Shown: piece after piece, positions 9,501 through 17,600 of the stretch
How the letters are laid out: each line of letters starts with the position of its first letter
Numbering within the stretch: the stretch's first letter is position 1
Assembly (NCBI RefSeq): GCF_000003815.2
Contig: NC_049983.1
Span: 26,407,003-26,471,002 of the forward strand
DNA length: 64,000 bases
Source of the DNA: Branchiostoma floridae
Lineage: Eukaryota; Chordata; Leptocardii; Amphioxiformes; Branchiostomatidae
Direction of reading: 5' to 3'
Notes under the pieces: model-generated
Database searches by the model: none
Seen by the model: the letters and a program-made list of their open reading frames with translations, nothing else
What the model was told of the DNA's origin: nothing
Translations under genes and position numbers: made by a program

Positions 9501-10176
9501 TGCTAGAGTCTCTTGTTGTAGTTTCGATTGTTCCAAAATTAAATGAGCCAAAGGTTGTAGTTCAGGAGGAAGAGAAGCCATGCCCGCGTTACTCGGCGTA
9601 GCCATTTTAGGTGTCTTGGGAGGGGGGCGATGAGTCAGGTTTGTCGGACTGCCGTTCTCTTCGCTGGTGTTGGAGCCCCTGGAGCGTCTGTTTCGTTTTC
9701 CCATGCAGAATCACCCAGAGTCGCGCATTAGAGTTCAAGTAGAATGGTTTTTGTTACCAAACTGCTGACATTTGTTACCAAACTGGTGACATTTTTTGAG
9801 CCGAGAGTAGGAGGCCTACTACGTGCCGCGGTGCATGACGGTATGACGATATTACTTTTCATCTTTTCCATCCTGCAGGTACAAATCCGCCGCCGTGCGG
9901 CTGGCGCAGCTCCAGCGGGACCAGCCGCAGTCTCCCATGGACCGCGCCGTCTGGTGGATCGAGCACGTCATCAGACATGGCGGCCTGCCGCACCTCAAGT
10001 CGGCCGCGCGACACCTCAGCCTGCTGCAGTACCACCTGCTGGATGTGGCGGCGCTGCTGTGCGCGGCAGGGGTGGTGGTGGTGCTTGTTCTCTGGCTCTG
10101 CTGTCGGTGCTGCTGTCGGTGCTGCTGCCGAGTTCTGTGCGGGAAGAAAACAGTCGCCAAACAGAAGCAGCAGTGA
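298..10176 (+). CDS. UDP-glycosyltransferase (UGT), C-terminal five exons of the gene
   Basis: This is the 3' part of a UGT, a membrane enzyme of the ER that transfers a sugar from a UDP-sugar to small lipophilic acceptors. Exons read 298-510, 1666-1806, 2382-2601, 3058-3277 and 9879-10176, with phases 0,0,1,2 at the joins and stop TGA at 10174. Exon 2 has the GGYQVQNASPLPK stretch typical of UGTs. Exon 3 has the WIPQNDLL segment. Exon 4 carries the UDP-sugar signature (FITHCG... then HGVPMV... then AEQHGN); it has HCG where HGG is usual and EQ where DQ is usual. Exon 5 encodes the DRAVWWIE segment, one membrane helix and a short tail ending KQKQQ, a KxKxx-type ER retrieval motif. The N-terminal acceptor-binding half lies left of the window. 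The last intron is about 6.6 kb because an L1-like LINE sits in it antisense. Family assignment is firm; the subfamily cannot be told. Confidence 0.9.
485..819 (+). repeat. 37-38 bp minisatellite built from an exon-intron junction
   Basis: Eight intronic units start at 522, 559, 596, 633, 670, 708, 746 and 783. They follow an exon-derived copy at about 485-521. Each unit repeats the exon 3' end (catccgg...cggGTACCAA) followed by the donor gtaagt and gtggtaacga. Two units are 38 bp because of one extra G. All eight therefore carry a GTAAGT hexamer, which fits the U1 consensus better than the authentic gtaggt donor at 511. A run of 16 or more G lies just after, near 857. Confidence 0.95.
820..1310. 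other. UGT intron sequence, no gene seen
   Basis: This is intronic. It holds a poly-G run near 857-872 and AT-rich sequence with no convincing coding potential on either strand. Confidence 0.6.
1311..1664 (+). repeat. degenerate tandem repeat abutting a 3' splice site
   Basis: Roughly 45-65 bp diverged units share the phrases ctaaccactaaactgcacta, cttatggttcagatg and gtctgctaac. The array continues to the acceptor tacag at 1661-1665 of the next UGT exon. Unit boundaries are blurred by substitutions and indels, so no exact copy number is given. Confidence 0.7.
1666..1806 (+). CDS. UGT exon
   Basis: There are 47 codons, phase 0 to 0, between acceptor ctacag and donor gtaggc. It encodes the segment leading into the C-terminal UDP-sugar-binding domain (MVQIGGYQVQNASPLPK). 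Confidence 0.88.
1807..2381. other. UGT intron, nothing recognised
   Basis: AT-rich intronic sequence. Short open frames on the minus strand show no family resemblance. Confidence 0.6.
2382..2601 (+). CDS. UGT exon (start of UDP-sugar-binding domain)
   Basis: Acceptor cccaacag and donor g|gtacgg give 220 bases, phase 0 to 1. It encodes DLEDFMEASGDAGVVILSFG and, near its end, MSWIPQNDLL, both standard UGT C-domain segments. Confidence 0.9.
3058..3277 (+). CDS. UGT exon with the UDP-sugar signature
   Basis: Acceptor tttccag, 220 bases, phase 1 to 2, donor gtaggg at 3278. It encodes HPKTRLFITHCG, YEAMFHGVPM and FAEQHGNSDN, the donor-binding signature of the GT1 family. It ends in the middle of a Thr codon, completed by the first base of the next exon. 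Confidence 0.9.
3620..3638 (+). other. decoy acceptor and truncated exon-like start in the last UGT intron
   Basis: A polypyrimidine tract ending ttgtttttgcag precedes gtacaaatcc, the same ten bases that begin the genuine last exon at 9879. Similarity ends there. Read in the UGT frame it gives TYKSLP and a stop at 3636, so use of this acceptor would remove the membrane anchor. It may be a remnant of a duplicated exon or chance. Confidence 0.4.
4260..8057 (-). CDS. LINE ORF2: APE endonuclease and reverse transcriptase
   Basis: The product has 1265 residues and provides the nicking and target-primed reverse-transcription activity of the element. The N-terminal APE-type endonuclease shows SYNVNGL near residue 8, QETH at about 40, GDFN at about 144 and SDHK at about 230. 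The reverse transcriptase has the FLKGR and ADFAKAFD blocks, GVRQGCPLSPYLF, and the catalytic FADD at about 710. Near residue 1150 a CSYC...H...C knuckle marks the C-terminal zinc-knuckle-like region of L1/Tx1-type proteins. There is no stop or frameshift, and length is normal for the L1 group. The exact clade (L1 or Tx1-like) would need a phylogeny. Confidence 0.93.
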   Translation of the reverse strand: MIDGKTKIGSYNVNGLANHRKRKEIYTWLSEKSSDIICLQETHSNLKEENVWEREWGGQILFSHGTSNQRGVAILLKKDLDCTVHDVKNDDDGRLLMVDITVKSKRFCLANIYGPNKDNPTFFDYVENKIIDMKLSHENIIVVGDFNTVLNAGLDRAGTNSTVYHPQAQQRISDMIQALDLVDIWRFQFPHISRFTWRRGKQASRIDYFLVSFSLIADTSNVKISDRFKSDHKFISISIKTADYQRGKNYWKFNQSLLSDNIFIKLTEEFIEEFFRINLGTSDPLTVWDTFKCCFRGHSIKYSSRKYKENTVKENQIKGRIDELTMKLDASNVPPDGLIQELSILQNELETLCEEKISQKLYNTRAKNMEFSEKCNKFFLKIGLRNQARKNLNNLTTSDGKNIHEPEGILSELRSFYSSLYSSDSETVTLEREKSDIFFPTTNNVHLSEKQKDTCEGSITENELWAAVNSFRDGKAPGLDGLPIEIYKTFFKSLKQPMLMCFNHAFDTGHLSETQKVGLITLLLKQNGDGQYKNPSQLTNWRPLTLLCCDVRIISKIIALRIKKVINNLICQDQTGFLKGRFIGENIRRILEIIEHYETENKPGLIFVADFAKAFDTIHWEYMFNVLRFFGFGNSCIRWISLLYNDISSRIINNGHISSTFPISRGVRQGCPLSPYLFVLCVEILAMKIRDNSQIKGLTVNECETKISQFADDSNFPIQPELSTILALVRDLNDFAAISGLKPNYDKCKILRIGSLRNTFFVLPCSLPLQWTNGPVQMLGVIMSGDTKDQLENYRIRLAKIDKTLQPWRGQSLTLYGKITLINTLVVSQFTHLFMALPTPDNDFFVKYEKKIFNFIWNGRPEKIKRKTLYNSYENGGLKLIHLPTFDRTRKASWIPRLYSTDNSFCKKVLSKSNLLFRIGVFPFLQLDKKHMDYCFNLAKPPLSVFFKDVMKAWLSFQFRPPENHHEIYSQLIWYNSSILIENKPILWESLASQGIISINDLLDDEGRFLTYKTLCDKIGKVINKLSYNQLISAVPDAWKTIIRDKQPIIGPILPHIANYLCLNAKTSNRNIYIAFLRMYSVADISLNIMTYWEDLFNTPVPWTLIFKLIYNTTICTRMRFFQYRLIYKFLPTNRMLHIWKLIDSPFCSYCEVELETTTHALWDCPKVYELWKEIKKWFEQQTSEILPIDIFSVIFGDINSSILKNVIILVAKCFIFNLRGKRLFLGHYISYLKSHYKTELIIATRNNKLETHYYKWGPIMHKLN
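8817..9704 (-). CDS. LINE ORF1: coiled-coil RNA-binding protein
   Basis: The product has 295 residues. A basic, Pro-rich N-terminus is followed by a heptad-rich coiled coil at about 60-135 and then an RRM-like segment (SDVIIRGLPYH, later HLLVRLVNYHDRD and GYAVYEHLPPP). This is the L1 ORF1p (transposase_22-like) architecture, which packages element RNA and has chaperone activity in well-studied L1s. It is upstream of ORF2 with about 760 bases between them. The start is the first Met after the short leader and leaves a complete domain set. Confidence 0.87.
   Translation of the reverse strand: MGKRNRRSRGSNTSEENGSPTNLTHRPPPKTPKMATPSNAGMASLPPELQPLAHLILEQSKLQQETLAGQLKTVGDKLSGQIRTLDVKVDGLSTELSSLRDRVLTLETAAEYKDNEVEQLRRELHNERRERVKSDLLAERYSRKSDVIIRGLPYHKEENCEMLFNDFLLGELGLEKMPLVAVHRLSRPTKTRPNPHLLVRLVNYHDRDRILKEGRKLRGSGYAVYEHLPPPIQAARSQLVPDRDAEIQKAKDTNTRSKISIYVPPKSTYAVLLVNGKEKKRINAVDIALTENKTT
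9879..10176 (+). CDS. last UGT exon: membrane anchor and ER-retrieval tail
   Basis: The acceptor is catcctgcag at 9869-9878. The first base completes the Thr codon begun at 3277. It encodes MDRAVWWIEHVIRH, conserved in UGTs, then YHLLDVAALL and a hydrophobic stretch of about 20 residues. The cytosolic flank is very cysteine-rich (CCRCCCRCCCR), and the protein ends in KQKQQ. Stop TGA at 10174-10176. The usual branch-point region has been displaced by the LINE; only about 20 bases of pyrimidine-rich host sequence remain next to the acceptor, plus the target duplication. Confidence 0.9.
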
Positions 10177-12100
10177 TGGGAAATCTATGGTAACCTGCAT
10201 GCAAGTATGATGTTACCTGTCCTTAGTGCTGAACACAATCCATGACATGGCAAAGGCAACGTTATCTGTAGTCGTCTATGCTTTTCCTGGGCACAGCCGG
10301 TTTACATTATCTGTGATCACCTCCATAAAATGAGGACAGAAGCCTGCAATTTTTTTTCTGTTCACAGCACACTTGTGAATAATTTCAACAGGTTGACAGA
10401 TGGTTGTAGAACAAAGTTGTTGATCTAATATTTGAAACGTTATGCGCTCATTTTTTTCGGACGGAGTGTTACCTCTGACGGAGTAGTGTAGTTGGATGGT
10501 TTGATGCCTGTTCGCAGATATATCTCGATGTTCCTATATGCTGCATTCGTATGTAGTTTTGTACTACGAGGTGACGGACGTTGTTGTCTTTCATCGTAGC
10601 TGTTTATAAAAGTAATGTAATAATTTCAGAAGACACCTTCACGGTATGGAAAAGTCACAGCTCTTGTCAATAGGCATTTATGACCTTAGTCTGTCCCGGG
10701 CTCTTCATGCTGACGTCGTAGATTCTCGACCCAGCTGACTTACGTTATCTGATCTCCAAGCAGATGTTAGCCGTCAGTGTACAGAGGGGGCCGATTTCAT
10801 TTTTTGAAAGAGACTCGCCCAACAAGGGGTCATGATTTTGAGTATGTAGTTATCTTCAGTAATGACTTAGACAAGTAAATTCCAATCGTGCTAATTGAAA
10901 ACTTATTTTGCTTGATTAAGGAAGAAAGTTTATAACTCAGTTGCATTTTATGATATGACTCATAGACATGTGAAGTATGTGATATATAGAGGAAAATCGA
11001 TAGATATCAATCATACATATGATTTGCATAATTCATAAATAAACGCTATGCTCTATTAATGGTAAAAATGCTGATTCCATTATTGTGGCCTTTGAAAGTT
11101 AGGTAAAATTGAATATTCGTAGATAGAACCCATCAAGATTATGATCTCATTCACATGATTTATTAGAAAAGGTTTCAACAGCCTTCTTCTTTGCTAAGAT
11201 AAGACTTTCATACTCTGAACGACCCTCACCACAAACACTATGAATTTACGGAGGCTTGTGTCCTACGGGATCTATAAATTTGAAGCAGTCATGGCTAAGG
11301 TTTCCTAATTTATGGTTCTGTCGTATAATTTCCAGATGGGTCTTCCAGGATACAACCCAGTTAAGTAGCATCAATATCTGGGCTTATACACTGTTACTGA
11401 TTGTTTTTACACTATTTTATGTCCTGCTATGACACCCCAAACAGTGTGCGTAATTATTATTATTATCATTATTATCATTTTTGTCATATTTATCCAGGGT
11501 AATCCGACTCAGTGGTTAACACTGCTACTTCAAGTTCTCGCTTATCGGGAATATGATGTTCAGGTATCTACACATTGAATAAATACCACACTAAACATTA
11601 TAACACACAAGGCATTTAGCATGATATATCATGACATTCAATTATGGACTATATAGGCAACAAGATATATCTACATGACAGTAATTTAAAGTGATGGAAG
11701 TTATCCTAACATCAATGCTAATTGTTTAATGAAGGGTTATTGACCTGCCCCAGGTGTATATGGTGTGATAATACAGATTTGTACCTACTATGCATGGTGA
11801 ATTAAGACAAATAACATAAGACTATGGAAAATTGTTTATCAGAGTAACCGAGTATTAATGAAGTATATGTATACAGTATGCAACTGGGCAATTTTGACTC
11901 TATGTACAGCATGCTGGCATTCTATGTAAAGCTCTTGGACTAGACATGCTCAAGTCTTTTTACATGATTTTATCAGCAATATGTATATATATTCATGCTA
12001 AAAACAACTTCTCAATTTTTTAGACATCAAGTATTCAGGTATCCATGCTAACACATAACATAAACTCATTTATCATCATATATTAGATATTTCAAGCAGC
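10177..12100. other. UGT 3' flank and spacer
   Basis: No gene is seen. It presumably includes the UGT 3' UTR; an AATAAA occurs at 11038-11043 but is far from the stop. From about 11.38 kb onward the sequence resembles that starting near 51.38 kb, indicating the 3' flank of the duplicated polycystin genes. Confidence 0.5.
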
Positions 12101-12116
12101 AAGAACTATATACATA

Positions 12117-12279
12117 AATATATATAGATAGAGTGATAGATAGATAGATAGATATAGATCGATAGATATATCTATAGATCGATAGATATAGATAGATCAA
12201 GTATTCAGGTACCCATGCTAACATATAACATAAACTCATTTATCATCATCATACATGAAATATTTCAAGCAGCAAAAAT

Positions 12280-12317
<38 letters not shown>

Positions 12318-12412
12318 CAGATCGATAGATCGATAGACTTTATAGATAGATAGATATAGATAGATAGATATAGATAGATAGATATAGGTAGATAGATAGA
12401 TAGATTCATCAG
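12117..12412. repeat. GATA/TAGA microsatellite with GA run
   Basis: Imperfect (TAGA)n and (GATATA)n arrays with an internal (GA)n tract at about 12297-12317. Two copies of a longer phrase (aagtattcaggtayccatgctaacayataacataaactcatt) lie beside the array. Non-coding. Confidence 0.9.
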
Positions 12413-13741
12413 TATACATCTACTTTAAAAAGTTGCCAGTGTAAATATAATTGACAAATAGCAAGACATGTTGTAAAACTCAATATCTTTAACATACAGT
12501 TAGAGCAAATTTATTTACTACTGTTCGTATGTTTGTTGTATTATATTTACAAAACGCAATAAAGCTAAGTATTTCTTTTTGATAGCAATACTGTAAAGTT
12601 TGAAAGTTTCAATGAAACCAGTTTATCAACATATTTTTAGTAGATCAACTCTCCATAACGTAAACAAAACCTATTTAAGACAACGTCAATAATTCTACGG
12701 GGTATGTACATATTTCCTAATTTTGCAATTATTTTTGGTAATTATATCGTTAGGATTTCTCTCTTATTGTAACGTACTGAATTAAACTTTAACTTGTCTA
12801 TTTTTGGACTTGGTTTACATAAATAATATGCACACATAAACAATAAATTGGAATAGTATATTAAATGATTGTAAACATATGACACCAATATATATAGTAT
12901 ATCAATATGGTAAGATGTTAGAGTTATTTGGTCGTACTGTCCTGTGATTATTTGGTTCATATTAGCTCTGTTTCTGGACAAATGGACATGCCCTGATTTT
13001 CTTGGACATAATTTCATACATAAACTTCCATGTTCTCTTCCCATGCCTACAACAAACCTTCTTGCTAATGGGACGTTTGATGTTCGCACGTTCTGAGCAG
13101 ATAATTGACGCACATCATTATCCAAGTATCTCTGGAATATACCTGCAACTTACAACGAGATAAAAGTACTACTTGAGAATGACATCTCAAGCCTATTCAT
13201 GTACAAATACATGTTGCGATTACATCATGCATAACACAAAGATATTTACATGTAATGCAGTACATCAAAGCATACAGGTATCCATAGTTTCAAGTTTTAT
13301 GTCATGTTGTAAGGCCTTAAACAACGAACGCAAACTTATTTCTAATCGGACTTATTGTATAGAGGTATTTACATATGTATTGAATAGATATCACTCGTGA
13401 CATCATAAACTTATTTATTGTAATGTATCAAAGCATTTAGATATGAAATATGTACATGTACGTGTTTATACATGCAACGAGATTTTAGTCATTCGGCTAC
13501 TAATACATTTTCTGGATACATAATTTCCCCACATAACATATCATTATTCTACTATATCAAATTATGATATTTCAGTATCTATGACTATGGAATGTACAAG
13601 CATTAAGCATAGTAAATATACTTGTAACTTTCCTGAAGTAGACATCTAATTAGAAGTAGTACGCACAGACTTGGTAAATAAATGGTAGTGTATTGACTTA
13701 AGGATTTTCCCTAAGTTTTACGGCGTGCTGAAGACTGTACT
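12413..13741. other. 3' flank of polycystin-like copy A
   Basis: AT-rich and non-coding. On the minus strand an AATAAA lies at 13414-13419, about 320 bases beyond the stop codon of copy A, and is a candidate poly(A) signal. No other feature is recognised. Confidence 0.45.
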
Positions 13742-14690
13742 CTACAAAGAACAGTCTCCACATGCCCATGTACCATCTCGGGGAGGGCTGGCTGCCAGGC
13801 AGCTGACGTGAAAGATCCTCCGGCATGCCTTGCACCTCTCCAGCCTTCCCAGACGCCCTCCTTGTTCGCAGTGGCAGACCAGTGAGAACTGGTGTGCACT
13901 GGTTGGGCCGACCCTCCATCTGCGGCTGGTCAGACGTGGAAACGGTGTGAGTTTCTCTTCTTTGAAGCACATCTCCAAATGGCTCCTCATCTTCATTTCG
14001 TCATACACAACCTCGCTCACGTCTTGCCCCTCTGCGATATCCACTGCCCAGGCGATGACGAACAGCCCACAATCTTCGGCATTCCATTGATGCTGTACCT
14101 CCGGTACCAAGACGGCCAAGACGTTTGTTTCCTGGTCAGCAAATCCGGAGTAAGACTGGCAAAGCTGAATCTGCAGGGATTTGCTAATGGCGACACCGAG
14201 GCTGTCAAACAGGTACACCTGTCCGTCTGTGTAAGACGACAGCACCCAGTGCATGGTACCGCTACCACTGTGGTGGATTTGTAGCCCCTTTCCGGTCATC
14301 TTGGCAAATCCTACGTCATAGAGACCGAATACAGGGTCTTCCAGCCCTTGGAGTGCCGGATACTGGCGGTGGAGCAGGTTTTGGGCAGCTTGGATGTCGT
14401 TGTATGTCAGCATCTTTCCAAGCGAAAGAGGTGTGGAGGACTTAACCACAGCCAAATCTTTATCTTCTGCGACATTTTCTTCTTCATAGCTGTCACTTGA
14501 ACTTGGACCCGCCTCCGCCATTGCGCTGTTCCCGGATTCGTCCACTATACCGTTGCTGTGGGATGCAGGGCGGATAACAATGACGGGAAGGTCTTCTCTT
14601 GGAGCTTGACGTTCCTCGGCTCCGTCCTTGAGGACGTTCTTGACTGGCGGGACGAAGTCAGGTTTCGTAGGGAGGTCCGTATTCTTCATC
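13742..14690 (-). CDS. last exon of copy A: ULP1/SENP-type cysteine peptidase plus PHD finger
   Basis: Acceptor ctgtacag|G, then 315 codons. A low-complexity Ser/Glu-rich lead is followed by a C48 peptidase domain: LTYNDIQAAQNLL, the catalytic His in TMHWVLSSY, the Asp in VYLFDSLG, and the oxyanion Gln and nucleophile Cys in VQHQWNAEDCGLF. All catalytic positions are present. The C-terminal 55 residues form a C4HC3 PHD-type finger (CHC, CKAC, FHVSC, WACGDC). Known C48 enzymes cleave SUMO or related modifiers, and similar ULP1 domains occur in animal transposons. The first base completes an Arg codon split after the GC donor at 15073, so the domain joins the polycystin tail in frame. Alternatively it is a separate intronless gene starting at the ATG at 14689. 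Confidence 0.8.
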
Positions 14691-17600
14691 CTGTACAGGT
14701 AGAAACAGCTTTGTAAATATGGGCAGCAAAGCGTTTAAAATTTTGGAAGGGTAAAGTATCTAATGTTAGGACTGTACATATAGACGTCAGGTAAGCTTTT
14801 GTCTTGTCTTCCATTTTTACTGCAGAGCAAGAGGACACCAAAATCAATGAAAAGGGTACAGCGGGGGTAACATTGACATTTATCAATAGTTCCTGGGCCC
14901 AATCCCACTGTTATGTGAAACACACATAAACATTCGCTCCAAGACCACGGCAAGTCGACCACGCTTTGAAAAGAATGTTGAGCCGCATCAAACAGTTCAG
15001 AAAGGGAAGGCAAGAGGTAAGTGTGGCAACAGGAAAAACGCGGCCCATGCATCTCGCAGAGAATCGTACTCGCCTGCAGCTGAAAAGCGACAGTCTCCTA
15101 AACCACAGCCTCTCAACTTGGATCTCAACCTCAATAAGGCTGTCGTGGAGGGTATCCACGATGCTGACGTCTGTAACGGTGTACAATTTTGTCATTCCAC
15201 AGATTTGAATACAAACAAAATCAAATGGAAACTAACCGGGTGCCGCCTGGTATTAAAGGAAAATAAGGCTCTTTAAGGTTTCAATTACTTAGACTACATT
15301 ACTTAGACCTCTTTACCTGTGACTGGAACTTCCTGAAGCCCAAGCAGGGAGGTGAAGCGTTCCCACAACCCTTGGATGAAGTACCAGTCGTCTTCAGGCA
15401 TGACGTGGTTCCGCACGTCCGGAAGTGCGCTGTCGATGATCGCCACAGCGATGTTCATCAGCACCAGGAACATGAAGCAAATGAAAGTTACAAAGAAGAT
15501 GGGGCCGAGGATGGGGTTTGCCTCCGTCAGCTCTGTGTGGTCAAAGACTCCAAGAGACATCTGGAACAATGTGGAGAAGGAAATACTGATGGACCTGAAA
15601 AAAGAAGATGTCGTTTTCTTGTCAGTGTGTTGTAACCCTTTTTGAAACCACCACGGTCGACTTGATGTTTTAATAAATACCGTGTCTTAAAGACAACGGA
15701 TATACGTTACCCAGCGGATAAATGTGAACTAACGTTAATCTGATTTCTGTCCAGGTCTGCTATAGTCTTGATCGTCGTGAAAGTTTGAGATCACGAACCT
15801 GTATGTTGTTGCGGTGGCACCGAACATGAAATAAGCGCTGACGCCAAATCCTGAGAAGCAGAGGAAGAAGTAGAAGATGAAGGCAGAGAACTCCACCGCC
15901 ATTCCCCGGAACACGGACATCAGCTTGGACAGGAGTGGGTTGAACCTCAGCAGTCGCAGGAGCTTCATGATGTTGACAAAGGCAAGGAAAGACAGGAACC
16001 ATCCGTACAGCAGGTTTATGTTCACCACGGATCTGAGATATTGGAGTGGATCTAAACGAATAAAAAAACATTCCAAATTAGACTCAAAATTTAATAATTG
16101 TAGGATTTTGTACAATGCCAACGTAATAACTTTACTGTTAAGTGTCAATGTTTATAACCCACCTTTTCCTTGCTTGACAGCCGCCAGAGCCATAGTCCCA
16201 TAGACTCTGTTAGTGGCGTACAAGGCAATGACAGTGAAGGCCAGGATGAAATTAAAGATTTCGAAAATATTCCATGGCTCCGTCAGGTAGGCCCAGCCGG
16301 CTTCTCGTACTGTTTTCGCCTCTTTCCATAGTGAGTAGAGGAGAAAGATGACATAAATTATTTCCAACAGGACGTAGATGTACCCGATTGTACCTGGCTG
16401 TTGATGAAGTCGAAAGGTGTGTAGGTGACGATGGGAGAAAACTCCGGATATCTCGGTAAATTCAAACACTACCGTCACCGAAGTGAACATATCCAGGTTT
16501 CCGTTGTAGACGAATTGTTCCACAATGACGGCTCTTGTTCGCTTGTCAATCCAGTGGTTGGACTTCAGGTCTGTCAGGATACTGCGCATCTCGTCTGCTG
16601 AATCTCCCAGGTCCAGACTGAAGCCATCTCCCCAATAGTGCGATTTTACACCAAAGACGGGTTTGATGGTGTAACCGCTGGGGCGGTGGCGCCATCCAGA
16701 GGTTTCTGACTCCACCTCCGACATATTCGTAACCCTCTTCCACCCCTTTTGAAACACTCCGGTCTCCTTCGTATTTTCACCATACGCTGCTGTACATTCA
16801 TCAAACAAGTCCTGCATTGTCGCAGGCACTTCGCACAGCCCTAGGATTGAATGAGAATGGAATCCATAGTAGTTAGCTGCAAATGTAATCATCTTTCAGA
16901 CAGTCCGTAAGTTTTACGCAAGTCTCGTTGAAACGATGTTGATAAAAGGTGTACAGGCTCAGTCTTCTGTCAAATTTGTACCCTATAGTAACGTATGTTT
17001 ATATTTTTTAGTCCTACGTAAAAAGCAGTTCAACCAACCTGGCTTTACTCGGGCTTGAATCAGGATGGGTGGGGAGACCAGGACCGACTGCATGTCGGCT
17101 GTGAAGACCTTCTCCCACCAGCGGGGCTTGTCGTCATTGTAGGAAGTCTCCGGGTAGAAGCTCTGCAGAGCGGTCTCGTTCAGCCAGGGCCAGAGGGCAG
17201 AAGGCTCTGTCACCTGGAAGGATAGAATATGTTGATATATTCATAAACCATTGACATATTCTACATGGTTTGCTTCTCAATAAAAGACTACATCAGATGA
17301 TAAAGATAAGATCAGATTTTTTTTCCTTTTCAGAAGCTGCATGAAACTTGTGCGTATATCAGCAATATTTTTAATGACTCTGATGACAGTGAGTGCTAAC
17401 GTATGCATGTCGTTATGCACACCCTTTCCCAAATGCTGCGTATAAAAGAACGCAGTGATGCACTCACGTCGTCAATGGACTGCACGAAATTTTCTGCAGC
17501 GCTCTGTGTCTGATAGAAGGCCGTGTTGGTGTTGTGGTGTCCGTTAATGATGGTCAAGGCAAGCAGGAGGCGAGCACAAGACAGGATGATGTCCCAAAGG

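Larger units (their letters stand above)
3823..9841 (-). mobile_element. complete L1-like non-LTR retrotransposon with target-site duplication
   Basis: The element lies on the minus strand. Its poly-A tail is the T run at 3819-3839, ORF2 is 8057-4260 and ORF1 is 9704-8817, with about 137 bases of 5' leader. The 18-base target-site duplication TATGACGATATTACTTTT flanks it at 3805-3822 and 9842-9859; the final Ts are ambiguous with the tail. Both ORFs are uninterrupted, so the insertion looks young. It lies antisense in the last UGT intron, with its 5' end only about 37 bases from the last exon. Confidence 0.93.

Noticed and set aside
9852-10204. Minus-strand frames opposite the last UGT exon
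   Set aside because: They are antisense shadows of a GC-rich coding exon, with low-complexity content.
13742-14690. Bacterial contamination or lateral transfer as the source of the ULP1 frame
   Set aside because: It has a eukaryotic PHD finger, lies between spliced exons and is duplicated along with the host gene, so an animal transposon origin is more plausible.
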